Part shown: piece after piece, positions 52,360 to 62,645 of the stretch
Numbering within the stretch: the first letter of the stretch is position 1
How the letters are laid out: every line of letters starts with the position of its first letter
Assembly (NCBI RefSeq): GCF_014356525.2
Contig: NC_052515.1
Coordinates: 21,780,365 to 21,844,364, forward strand
Length of the DNA stretch: 64,000 bases
Origin: Nilaparvata lugens
Lineage: Eukaryota > Arthropoda > Insecta > Hemiptera > Delphacidae
Direction: 5' to 3'
Notes under the pieces: generated by a model
What the model was told of the DNA's origin: nothing
Database searches by the model: none
Seen by the model: the letters and a program-made list of their open reading frames with translations, nothing else
Position numbers and translations under genes: made by a program

Positions 52360-55300
52360 CTGAAATTGAAAATTAAAATTACCGTTAAACAATCAAAATT
52401 ACTTAGAATCTCCTTTTTCCTTTGCTTAACATAAAGAGACTACATAACTTTCTACCTGTTTTGACGTATCACATACTATTATTTTTTAGGGTTGTGTGGC
52501 AGAGAGGACCTAGAGTCCTAACTCCGCCCTTGAAGGCAATTATTCAATTAAATTACTATTATTATTATTATTGTTGTTATTCATGGCGCTTAGTTGTGTT
52601 ATGTGAGCATCATTAAAACTCACACAACATGCCACCAGTCAATAATTACATTATATATTATGTTACATACAAGATTGGTTTTATTCGATACATTTTTCAA
52701 TATAGTAATTTTCTTAAGAGCTGCTCTATTTGAGGTTTAATTAATCTTCTATCATTATAAATTGAAATTCTCCAGCGGTTTATTTATTGTTATTGGTTGT
52801 TTATTTTATTTTAGATGCCTCATGCACGTTCAACCGTTAGTGACCAGCCTTATGCTGCTATCTTTTCTCTATAGCAAAAATAGCATACTTTTTATCTATG
52901 GCATAAACATTACCACACATTACAAAACAATTCAATACAAAGCCATGATTACCTGCCCACAGCCGACAACGCTTTGGTAACAAGGTCTTCGTTTAGCCCG
53001 AGCGGTCGGAAGCGCGTACTGCATCTAGCCATGCCTTGTAGTTCGGCCAGGTGATACGAGATGGCGTGCGCGACAGAGTGCACATGTTTCAGCACCAGCT
53101 TCTGGATGTTAGAGTAGGAGAGCTCTATAGAGTGGCCCAACTTCTTGACCGCTTTGTCGGAGAGGTCGCGATGCAGGAATCGTTGCAGCGATTCGCTCAC
53201 CGAGCCCAACACCAGCAGTTCCAGTAGATCAGCTGATACGTCACCTTAAATCAAACCGCAAACACAATACAAGTTGAATTAACTAGAATCAATGCAACAT
53301 AATCAATACTAACATACTTTCGGTGTTGTTGTGAATGTGATACTGTGGTAAATATCCATATTAAATGAAAGCAGCTTGATAATGGCAAACCAACTAGTTT
53401 ATTGGAACTAAAAAAGGAAAAGAGTGGAGAAGGCGATCCAATGCAACATTAATAAGAGGCCGTAGTATAGTAACATTTACTATAGACATAGTTACTGAGA
53501 TGGTTCGGACATGTTTACAGAATGAATGAGAACAGAATGCCAAAAATAGTGCTTAACAGACGCTTCACTCGAGAAGGAAAAAGGGCAGACCAAGAATATT
53601 TGGCCGATTTGAGACAAAATTAGGAAATGATAATGATAAATAAATTTATTTCCTTAAAAAAAATACAAAAAAACAATTAAAACCATAAAAAGTACAAAAT
53701 ATCTAAAATACAATACACCAGGTCTATAAAAAAATATGGAATTTAATTCTTTTGGAAATTAACCTAATCAACCATGGGTTCCCATAGAATGTAGAGGACA
53801 CCTCAGTAGGTGTTCTCTACTAACACCTACTAGAGTAGGTGTTGGTAGTAGTAATAGATTCTTGGTGGGGGTGCAATCTGCAAATACGTTGGGTAAGTGA
53901 GCTCACATATTGTTTGATATTATGTTTTCTATATGATGTCTTCCAGTTGAAATAATCCAGTTCTTAGCGGCAGTTTTGAATCTTCTTGAGTTTTCTATTG
54001 TCTTGATTTGTGCAGGAAGTGATTGTGGAGTTTTGGTGCTAGGCGGTTGAAGTGTCGTTGATATATTGCCTTCCTAGCCACGTTCGTGATAAGAAGGTTT
54101 CTGTTTCTTGTGTTATGACTGTGGTTCCTCTGTTTGAAGCTTTCCGGGTTTTTGTGTAGTCTGCAAATAATTTCTAGGGAGTAGAGTTGTCTTGCGTCCA
54201 TCACACCAAACTCATTGTAGAGCTGGTCTGACGGATAACGAGGTGGCCTCTGCTTTATGATTTTAATTATTAGTTTTTGCACTTTTAAGAGGGGGTCAAG
54301 GTGCACGAAGTTTGATCCCCCCATCCTAAAATCCCACAGGTAAGCAGAAGTATAAATAGGAGAAGTTTTGGACAATATCCTAGTTTTTCTTTTCCGACTA
54401 TTGTATTGTTTGCTGTATCCAATAATTCAAAAATAAATATTGAATAGAAATTATTAAATAAGGACAGGTTACAGGTGAAGAAGATTGATTGAAGACTTAG
54501 AGTCTTGGACTTGGAGGAATGTTCACCAAGCCCAACCTGAGCTGTAGAGCTAAATAAACTAGTTTATTGAAACAATTTTAGATACTAGTTTTGGTTGTTA
54601 CACCATTATCCATCTTTAGTTAACTGAGTTTTTAATCTAGTTCTCATTCAATACTAACAGAGAGAGATCATATGATGGTGGGTGTCTTGAGGGATAGGGC
54701 ACGCCGTGTAATAGAAAAATAATGTATCCTAATGAATAAACACGAAGTAAATGTTGTTAACCACTGTTCGTGTTTTTTTCATTATTTAAGGACCACATCA
54801 CTCACAATACAACTGCAATGTATCCTACTTGATTGTTTTTATACATTATGTAATTTGTCGTTAAGGGCATCCCCTTCAAGTTAGATATATATTTTGTTTT
54901 AATTGCAGTTGCTGATAACATCATACATAGTGAAGATTAACATATTGAAATCTTGTTTACTAAAATGTTTCCTATCAGCTGGTCCTATCGTTTTCCCGAT
55001 CATACCTTCTTTCATCCTATCTTTATCATAACTACCGATACTTTTTCTACCGATACTACCAAAACCATTCACTTTTCCGATTCCTGTTTTACCTTTTAAG
55101 GATTGAAGAATTTTCTAGTACATGAGTAACCATAGTTGGAAACCTGCAATCCTCCCCTATTTTGCAACACAGATCATGAATAGGTATTTTATTTTGTTGT
55201 TACAGCTATTGAATTCACTACTGCTATTTTTGTATTGTCATCTTGAAACTTGTATGTGTATGTGAAATGAAGAAAAAATTGAAATAGCCTATTTCTTTAT

Positions 55301-57051
55301 TTATCACTGTTTTGAGCCAATTCAAAAAACAACAACTGTTTTGAACTGTAAAATGTAATTTGATTGTCTGAATGGAATTCAGCCAAGTGGAGACTATAGT
55401 ATTATTTTTTAGCATATGGCATTATTATCAAATTTTGAAAATTTCACACTGTTATAAGTGCACGCCAAGGGTTGAAATGTACTGTATTGCCTGGGGACTA
55501 GTTTCAGTGAAGTCGTTTGCCTCGCCCAGGTAGGCACGTCTCTCACATTCAAATATGATGTGGTGCAGTCACATACTGGGGAGTCTGCAAGTTCCCATTT
55601 GAAAAATGATGCATTTCATCTCCCATGTTGGGTTCGAATTCTTTTAAGCGTCACCCAGATGCGCCGGGGTAATTCAAAACATGCAGGCCTAGTGCATGAG
55701 AAATAGCTCTCCGGGATTCCTGGGGACACCTCCTCTCTCCATCCTCTGGTCAGAGAGAACCCTCATCTCTTAATTGCTCTGTCATCCTGACCGCTGGCCT
55801 TCTGGACTCCAGCTCCCTTCTATATAAATCTGGAATGTCCTGATAGATAGGAAGTAGTTGATTGGAGCAAATCATTAGCCTAGAGCCAGAGGAGAACTTG
55901 TGTTCTGCGAAGAGGAGGTGGGGGAGCCAGGAAAATGGAGTGGCGGGCTCCAGTAATTAAGCGCATTGAATTATTGTTCAGTTGCACATCTGCCGCCACC
56001 GGGTTCAACACTATTTTTCATTACAGAATACGAACGTATTCTGTATTAACTTTAACTCGTATATTTATTTAGAAAGTTTAGACAGACTTAACAAACATCT
56101 CTCTGTGATTTTTAAATGATCTGGAATGAAACTGTGATATGTGTCAAAACCACTAATGATAGTCAAATCAAACTAGTGGTTTCGAGTATAAAGTCGTTTT
56201 CATTCAATATATCTATATCGACCACAACAACACAGAAAGTGATATGAAATTCATTACATGGTTCATCATCTATAATATAATAAAGGAATGAACTGGCTTA
56301 AACACGGGATAGGAAATTCACGAATTTAATTTAATTCTCTGAACGACTCGACTGATATCTTGAAATTTTGAAAATTACTTCTTAATTCACCGAGGATGGT
56401 TATGGGCATATTCTAAATTATTCAAGATTTCAGTAGGTCAAGTTTTTATCATCACCTCTAAACTACTCGACTGATATCTTGAAATTTTGAAAATTACTTC
56501 TTAATTCACCGAGGATGGTTATGAGCATATTCTAAATTATTCAAGATTTCAGTAGGTCAAGTTTTTATCATCACCTCTAAACTACTCGACTGATATCTTG
56601 AAATTTTGAAAATTACTTCTTAATTCACCGAGGATGGTTATGGGCATATTCTAAATTATTCAAGATTTCAGTAGGTCAAGTTTTTATCATCACCTCTAAA
56701 CTACTCGACTGATATCTTGAAATTTTGAAAATTACTTCTTAATTCACCGAGGATGGTTATGGGCATATTCTAAATTATTCAAGATTTCGTAGGTCAAGTT
56801 TTTAATTAGACCCTTGCGGAGCACAGGTTACCTGCTAGTAAATAATAATGTTGTTTACCTCCAGATGTAGATTCAGCATAGGAAGCCAGTTTTGATTCCA
56901 TTTCGAGTAGTAGGAGATTCTCATAGGCTTCTTTGACCGATTTCATTGTCTCGTCCAGATAATCCACCAATCCCATGATGCTCAGATGCTTGGAGGCCAA
57001 CGCATGCAGTTCATTAGCGTACTGCTTAGCCAGTACACTCGTGTCAAAAAC
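51387..57051 (-). CDS. Anapc4: ANAPC4 homolog, anaphase-promoting complex subunit 4 (C-terminal 484 codons)
   Basis: ANAPC4 is a scaffold subunit of the APC/C ubiquitin ligase, joining the platform and controlling cyclin B/securin destruction in mitosis. Three coding exons were joined in phase: 56859-57051, 52953-53244 and 51387-52359. Shared features with the vertebrate protein: helical segment with LLLLEMESKLASYAES, then VKKLGHSIELSYSNIQKLVL (vertebrate VKKLGQSIESSYSSIQKLVI), AELQGMA, GLNEDLVTKALSAVGRFLAK and the hallmark DDSMKKYKLFFRWLFAMIQR. A long C-terminal beta-rich region ends in an acidic tail (DAEAEDEEEEG). The N-terminal WD40 half was not found and is probably beyond the right edge or in unread exons. 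No frame break, so functional. Confidence 0.92.
52360..52952. other. ANAPC4 intron with retroelement tail
   Basis: At about 52485-52590, GGTTGTGTGGCAGAGAGGAC followed by CTCCGCCCTTGAAGGCAATT and a (TAT/TTG)n run looks like the 3' end of a LINE or SINE. A diverged MITE arm (TGCTGCTATCTTTTCTCTAT) is at about 52853. Confidence 0.5.
52953..53244 (-). CDS. Anapc4: ANAPC4 middle coding exon
   Basis: Acceptor TTTGATTTAAG above 53244, donor GTAATC below 52953, 292 nt: two bases completing a Gly codon, 96 codons, and two bases of the next. Encodes GDVSADLLELLVLGSVSESL, then DLSDKAVKKLGHSIELSYSN and HLAELQGMARCSTRFRPLGL. Strong helical-bundle similarity to vertebrate ANAPC4. Confidence 0.93.
53455..53632 (+). 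mobile_element. RT-like C-terminal fragment (WFGHxxRM type)
   Basis: Plus-strand reading gives a MVRTC.. / RWFGHVYRMNENRMPKIVLN-like peptide across frame shifts, then REGKRADQEYL. This is the tail motif of many LINE RTs, and short. It borders the oppositely oriented LINE fragment at 53633. Confidence 0.5.
53633..54425 (-). mobile_element. 5'-truncated non-LTR retrotransposon (RT C-terminus)
   Basis: ORF 54375-53995 (126 codons) encodes DPLLKVQKLIIKIIKQRPPR, YNEFGVMDARQLYSLEIICR and HNTRNRNLLITNVARK, then a tail, all typical of CR1/Jockey ORF2 C-termini. The 3' tail at 53633-53655 is ATAAATAAATTTATT-like. Inserted in an ANAPC4 intron, antisense to nothing (same strand as the gene). Confidence 0.75.
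54426..55439. other. ANAPC4 intron, no recognised feature
   Basis: AT-rich. TACTAGTTTTGGTTGTTACA near 54591 is weakly like the 18522 foldback family. Nothing else supported. Confidence 0.35.
55440..56012 (-). mobile_element. Decayed LINE RT C-terminus (R1/Jockey-like)
   Basis: Minus-strand reading, with stops, gives NNSMRLITGARHS, LAPPPPLRRTQVLLW, LKRIRTQHGR, FKWELADSPVCDC and, near 55560, ECERRAYLGEANDF. The order (RxxTG, APPxLRR, RxxHGxC, W..DSPxCxCG, HxxFEC) is the C-terminal signature of R1/Jockey RTs with a zinc knuckle. GC-richer than surroundings. Confidence 0.72.
56269..56838 (+). mobile_element. Non-autonomous Helitron with internal 120-bp tandem repeat
   Basis: Begins TCTATAATATAATAAAGGAA directly after a host A, and ends GCGGAGCACAGGTTACCTGCTAG directly before a host T: the 5'-TC, 3'-CTAG and A^T insertion rule of Helitrons. 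A short stem-loop (CCCTTGCGGAGCACAGGTT) lies just before CTAG. The 570-bp body is mostly a tandem repeat (56339-56805). It sits 20 bp from the donor side of the ANAPC4 exon at 56859. Confidence 0.88.
56339..56805. repeat. Tandem repeat, 120-bp unit, about 3.9 copies
   Basis: CGACTGATATCTTGAAATTT recurs at about 56349, 56468, 56588 and 56708; units are nearly identical, indicating recent expansion inside the Helitron. Confidence 0.93.
56859..57051 (-). CDS. Anapc4: ANAPC4 coding exon (first recognised in window)
   Basis: Acceptor ATTGGTTTCAG above 57051 and donor GTAAAC below 56859, 193 nt. Encodes VFDTSVLAKQYANELHALAS, KHLSIMGLVDYLDETMKSVK and LLLLEMESKLASYAESTSGG, a helical segment matching the centre of ANAPC4. 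Starts in phase 0 and passes one base to the next exon. The donor GTAAAC is weaker than the others and lies next to the Helitron end. Confidence 0.85.
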
Positions 57052-57425
57052 CTGAAACCAATTACAAGTTATATATTCGCTTATTGTTGTAATGCATTTC
57101 CAAGAGATTTTTTTTTAATTAATGGATTTATTTCTTTGCCAAAAACAAAATACAAAAAGCTTTACAAAAAATAAATATAAGCTACTGTACTAGAAACAAA
57201 AAAACATTGAAGAAATAAAGCTCCAGAAAAGTAACCTGAGTAACCTGGATGTAGCAATTAAAAATTTGCAGGTACATCTAATATTTGAGTTTCATTTTTC
57301 TACAATTTATATTCTGACAGAGCCATTGACTGCCAAGCATTTCTTTTTTTATCTTAATGAGAATCTCCTACAATACTTGGGAGTGTATAATATTTTTGAT
57401 CAAAGCGAAAAAATATGTCACTTCC
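57052..57425. other. ANAPC4 intron or upstream, no recognised feature
   Basis: AT-rich; no upstream ANAPC4 exon could be identified here. Confidence 0.4.
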
Positions 57426-58715
57426 ACATTTAGTTTATTTGAGCCAAACTAATTCCAACTCACTCAAGGCATCATCGTCAGTGGTCTTTTGGGTTAGACT
57501 GAGGTAAGTCTCATTTTGGGTTAGACTGAGGAAAGTCTCATTTTGGGTTTGACTGAGGAGAGTCTCATTTTGGGTTAGACTGAAGAAAGTCTCATTTTGG
57601 GTTAGACTGAGGAAAGTCTCATTTTGGGTTTGACTGAGGAGAGTCTCATTTTGGGTTAGACTGAGGAAAGTCTCATTTTGGGTTAGACTGAGGAGAGTCT
57701 CATTTTGGGTTAGACTGAGGAGAGTCTCATTTTGGGTTTGACTGAGGAGAGTCTCATTTTGGGTTAGACTGAATAAAGTCTCATTTTGGGTTAGACTGAG
57801 GGAAGTCTCATTTTGGTTTGACTGAGGAGAGTCTCATTTTGGGTTAGACTGAGGAAAGTCTCATTTTGGGTTAGACTGAGGAAAGTCTCATTTTGAGTTT
57901 GACTGAGGAGAGTCTTATTTTGGGTTGGACTGAGGAAAGTCTCATTTTGGGTTAGACTGGGGAAAGTCTATTTTGGGTTTGACTGAGGAGAGTCTAATTT
58001 TGGGTTAGACTGAGGAAAGTCTCATTTTGGTTAGACTGAGGAAAGTCTCATTTTGGGTTAGACTGAGGAAAGTCTCATTTTGGGTTAGACTGAGGAAAGT
58101 CTAATTTTGGGTTAGACTGAGGAAAGTCTCATTTTGGTTAGACTGAGGAGAGTCTCATTTTGGGTTTGACTGAGGAGAGTCTCATTTTGGGTTAGACTGA
58201 ATAAAGTCTCATTTTGGGTTAGACTGAGGGAAGTCTCATTTTGGGTTTGACTGAGGAGAGTCTCATTTTGGGTTAGACTGAGGAAAGTCTCATTTTGGGT
58301 TAGACTGAGGAAAGTCTCATTTTGAGTTTGACTGAGGAGAGTCTTATTTTGGGTTGGACTGAGGAAAGTCTCATTTTGGGTTAGACTGGGGAAAGTCTAT
58401 TTTGGGTTTGACTGAGGAGAGTCTAATTTTGGGTTAGACTGAGGAAAGTCTCATTTTGGGTTAGACTGAGGAAAGTCTCATTTTGGGTTAGACTGAGGAA
58501 AGTCTCATTTTGGGTTAGACTGAGGAAAGTCTAATTTTGGGTTAGACTGAGGAAAGTCTCATTTTGGGTTAGACTGAGGAAAGTCTCATTTTGGGTTTGA
58601 CTGAGGAAAGTCTCATTTTGGGTTAGACTGAGGAAAGTCTCATTTTCCTCAGTCTTACCGAAAAGACCACTGATAATGATGTTTTGAGTGCATTAAAACT
58701 ATTTTGGCTTGGATA
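57426..58715. mobile_element. Inverted-repeat element carrying a large minisatellite
   Basis: The left flank (about 57430-57500, TTTATTTGAGCCAAACTAAT to CATCGTCAGTGGTCTTTT) and right flank (about 58640-58712) are inverted relatives at roughly 80% identity, meeting the repeat array at CAGTGGTCTTTT on each side. The array thus sits inside a TIR-like element whose arms also contain the repeat sequence. Confidence 0.75.
57485..58650. repeat. 27-bp minisatellite, about 43 copies, with higher-order structure
   Basis: The unit is TTTTGGGTTAGACTGAGGAA plus AGTCTCA, with variants (TTTGACTGAGGAGAGTCT, GGATTGG-type, missing G). The centre of each unit is palindromic (AGACT...AGTCT). A distinctive run of variant units starting with GAATAAAGTCTCA appears at about 57770 and again at about 58200, a higher-order repeat of about 430 bp (16 units). 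Confidence 0.95.
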
Positions 58716-58785
58716 AACAACAACAATTTTTATAAAAATATGACGAAGATAAAGTAAATTTATTGACAAACTTATTTTTTGGCAG

Positions 58786-58968
58786 GTCGCAATATGAGGC
58801 TGAGGACATCAGTCTCAAATGCTATTCAACATAGGAAAGTTGGAGAAGGGGAAATAGATGAAAAGTCTGAAAAACTGAGGCTAAACGTAGTGAACGGACC
58901 CAGTCCCGTCTTTGGTGAACATCTTCACTGCAAAAGTCGAGGATATTTTTGCAACGGTCCAACAGAAA
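58786..58968 (+). pseudogene. Exon-like piece with HxxC...C motif of the YqaJ-domain gene
   Basis: Acceptor TTTTTTGGCAG before 58786 and donor GTAAGC after 58968, 183 nt, open throughout. Contains RLNVVNGPSPVFGEHLHC and CKSRGYFC, a conserved Cys/His motif preceding the recombinase region in this family (from memory). Confidence 0.6.
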
Positions 58969-61155
58969 GTAAGCATACTCAGGGGTGCCCACAAGGGGGG
59001 GGAAAGCGCAATTTGCGCCATCAACATTTTTGGGGGGGCATGATTTTTTTTTATATTTTATGTAAACATTTTGGATCATGGCTAAAAAATCAAGGTATTA
59101 AATAGAGATATTATCCTAATGTAGTTAATTTTAATACTTTTCCCACCTTTACAATGTTATTTTATTTTGCTAAGTGTAACTCAATATAAAGCATAAAAAA
59201 TACAATTGATAATATTTTGTATGCAGGAATTTTAGTAATTCTAAGCCTATGAGTTTGAAGGTGAATCTTTGACAAAAATAAATTATAACTTCAGCATCCA
59301 CTATTATTCTGATTTCCTTTGCTTAATTAATTTTTAATGGTCCTTTGTTTGAGTTTCCTTGCTGTTGCAACTTAATTTTCTTAAAAGCACAATGATAAGT
59401 TAAATTGTAATGTACATTTTAATCTAATAATTATTTTAATCTCGAAGGCGTTTCATGATGATATTGATGTCTCTGAAATGGGAATGCAATTATTATAAAC
59501 AACATCGCAAACTCTAGTGAATTTGACAGAAGAAAAAACTTCTCTTGTCAAAAATTTGTGAAAAATATCAAATGAAGCCAATTTCAATCTTTCAAATTTA
59601 CACCCTATTTACCACACAGTAATCAAGTAATTATTGTAATGCTTCATTACTTTTTTCTGTTTTGTATAATAGTCCAGTCAAATGGTCGTTTTTCAGGAAA
59701 CAGCCCGAAAGAATTTTTCGCGACGGTTCTATATGTATTTTGGGGCGCTGAATTCTAATCTGAAATTTGCTGACACGCCAGAGGGCGGCTTCACCCCCAA
59801 AACTCCCAAAAAACAAAAATTTCGGATTTTTTTCAAGTTTTCCATTTAATCTTGAGAACTTTTTGAAAAAAGCATTCTGTAAAATATTAAAGATAATAAA
59901 ATTTTCAATGAATTGAGTGGTTGCGCAGGACACTACGATTTTTGATTCTGGAGCTAAGAGTTTTCAAAAATGGGGTATTTTTTTAAGGGGTTTCGAAAAT
60001 ATGCTAACCCACCACTTCTACCCTATACAACTAGGATCTTTTTCTAGTAATGATAGAAAGCCACACATCACGTGAATTAACAATATTAATTCTGAACAGA
60101 ATTCCTTGGGTTCCTATTTTTGAATTTAGTAGTGGTGGGAGGGGGAATACACCCAAAAATAGAAAATCATGTCCTACAGCCAAAGTTCAAATTTTCATTA
60201 TAATACCTTTTCATGGCCTTCCTAACAAAAAGAAACACATTTCGGCTGAAATCACCTTACGAGGGTTATGTTCTATGAGAATCACTCGTTAGATTTCAGT
60301 ATTTCCTAGTGGGGGGCACACATAAGGATACGTCCAGGATCAAAACTTAAATCGTTCATATCAGCACGTCAAGGCGGTTGAAAATCATGTATCATGTCAC
60401 TAAAATAAGTTTAAAAAACAGGAAATTCCTCCTTTAGTGTATTTCAGCCCATATTTCAATGCATAGAAAAATGACAGATTTCTATATTCAAAACTGTGTG
60501 TCTCGGTAACTCAAAATGATATTTGGTCTTGATTTGAAGAAAAGAATCTCCTCTTTTATGTGAGATGAATGATTTTTGTAAAAATATAATCGTGAAGTAA
60601 GATACGTTTGTTTCAAAAAATCAAGAAATTGCAATATTTCTCTCATTTTCACAGTCTCCACAGTTTTTCGAAATAAACAGTAATGCAAGATCAATTTAAG
60701 GCAACTCAGCTTATAGAGCATGAAATGTTCTCTCATTTAAGACCAATCGCAAGTTTCTATCATGTATTGTACTCATTTTAGAGACTCTTTGATAACAGTA
60801 AAATCGCAAGAAAAATTAGAAAATAAAGATAATCATTCAATTGGCTGTAAATTTTGAACGGTATTGAAAACAGAAGTATACATTTTGTTCGACTTGTGTT
60901 ATTTACTCCTGTAATGTTAAAAAGTAAATACTACCAACAACACAACATCAGTGACAACCTGTTCCAATTTATGATAAATATCGGGGCACCGAGCTCCGCT
61001 CTAGAGTACCTACAAAAGCATATAAAAATTATCACGAAAAAAGAAATTATAATAAATATTCATAGTCCATAAAGAAAGGTTCTATCTAATCACAGTGGAT
61101 ATTAACATTAATCACAGTGTTGACATTAATTCCCAGAGGAATGCAAAAATTTCCC
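58969..61155. other. Intron of the decayed YqaJ gene, no other gene
   Basis: No exon found. Words such as GGCGGCTTCACCCCCAAAAC (about 59787) look like dispersed repeat. At about 60974 AAATATCGGGGCACCGAGCTC matches the reverse of 34296-34316 (AGCTCGGTGCCCCGATATT). Confidence 0.45.
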
Positions 61156-61299
61156 TCACAAAAGCATGTTAAATTTTAATCCTGATTAATTTCACGAGAA
61201 CCAAATCACAGAAGACCATCTCAAAAAGATAGCTTATCTGATTGGTTCTACTGGAATTAATCAGGATTAAAATTGAATCGGCTTTTGTACAACTGCCAC
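61156..61299. mobile_element. TIR MITE, diverged copy of the 36954 family
   Basis: CACAAAAGCATGTTAAATTT with ATTAATTTCACGAGAACC on the left; GGTTCTACTGGAATTAAT and GGCTTTTGTACAAC on the right. Confidence 0.75.
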
Positions 61300-61681
61300 T
61301 AAGTACCTGATTGAATTAGGTACAAAAGTTCAACAACTGAGTCATAATTTTGTCTCAGTCCCTATTTTAAAAGAGATAAGAAACGATTGTATATATTTTT
61401 ACAATATTATGAAAACAGAAAGAACTCCTCACAAGACCAAAGGGGAATATTGTCCTTTGAAAGATTAGAATGTAAGATGTGAATTTTATTGTCATACACT
61501 GACTAATGTTAAAAACTAAAGGGTTGGGAATTTGGGTACTTTGGGGGGGGGCATTACAATTGGATTGTATTGCAGATATGAAAGCAAGTGGAGTGTTGTA
61601 TAAAATCATGGAAGCTGTCAATGTTCTAGCTAACCATAGCAGCCATTTACATTACGACTCATTCACAATATATTTAGGTCG
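61300..61681. other. Unannotated intronic stretch
   Basis: Contains a G-run near 61543. Nothing supported. Confidence 0.35.
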
Positions 61682-61918
61682 TTGATAGCAAGATGGTCGA
61701 GTAGTGTCGTGGCAAGATTCACAGGAGGAAAAAGGATCAATTATATTCAAAAAGGCTCGTACATGATGAGAAGCGCTGCTGCTGAGGTCAGCCATAACAC
61801 CAACCAGCCGTTTTATAAGTTGCACAAAACCATGTTCAATAGAAGACCTGGCGTTCACGCCAAACAATTTGAGGCCAGATGGCAAATTTATCGAAAAGGG
61901 CAGAAAGATATATATTGA
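61682..61918 (+). pseudogene. Exon-like piece (GGKRxN motif) of the YqaJ-domain gene
   Basis: The frame carries VVARFTGGKRINYIQKGSYM, RSAAAEVSHNTNQPFYKLH and an Arg-rich end. AKxxGGKRxN and the following GSYxxR are family motifs (recall). The reading stops at 61918 because of a shift; a later frame continues with SNYGP near 61953 and the helix at 61990-62091, which ends at a good donor (AGAG|GTGAGA). Confidence 0.6.
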
Positions 61919-62179
61919 AGTCCCGAATCAGACGGTGTTTGAAATTTACGTCTAGCAGCAACTACGGGCCCATGACAAAAAAAAAACGGATATGGAGGAT
62001 GCTGTGTACCAGAGCAAGCTTCAGAAACACATGCAGACTCTTCAGAAAACGATGAAAGAAATGCATGAAATTGAACACAATACAAGAGGTGAGAATTGAT
62101 TCTACTTACTTAATTCATGCACAGAGATGATATATACAAGAAATAGACATTCAAAAAACAAGTCACTCTGATTTCATTT

Positions 62180-62630
62180 CATTAAAAAATGCTTTCAAAT
62201 ATGATAAAAATTATCATTGGTTTTGTAAATACAGTAGCCTACATTTACTACAACTAATTTGTTTTGCCTCTTTCATCAGAAAATGATTTCAAAATTAATT
62301 AAAAAATGCTTTGAATTATAATAAAGAATATAATTGATTTTGTAAATACAGTAGCCTACATTCACAACAAGTGATTATTTTTTGCCTTTTTCATTGGAAA
62401 ATGATTTTAAAATGCTCTCAATAATGATTAAAATGATCATTGGTTTTGTAAATACAGTAGCCTACATTCACAACAAGTAATGATATTTGCCTTTTTCATT
62501 AGAAAATAGTTTCAAAATTCATTAAAAAATTCTTTCAATAATGATAAAAATTATCATTGGTTTTGTAAATACAGTAGACTACACTCACTACAAGTGATTA
62601 TTTTTTGCCTTTTTCAATTTCAAAGCAAAT
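62180..62630. repeat. Tandem repeat, unit about 105-118 bp, 4 copies
   Basis: TTGTAAATACAGTAGCCTAC recurs at about 62223, 62339, 62447 and (one change) 62564, each preceded by ATTATCATTGGTTT-like and followed by TTTTTGCCTTTTTCAT. Confidence 0.88.
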
Positions 62631-62645
62631 TATTGTTTTCTCCAT

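Noticed and set aside
57485..58650. CRISPR array
   Set aside because: Units are contiguous 27-mers with no unique spacers, in a eukaryotic intron; it is a minisatellite.
59631..59933. 100-codon minus frame as a possible ANAPC4 upstream exon
   Set aside because: No similarity to ANAPC4 and the underlying DNA looks like a dispersed non-coding repeat.
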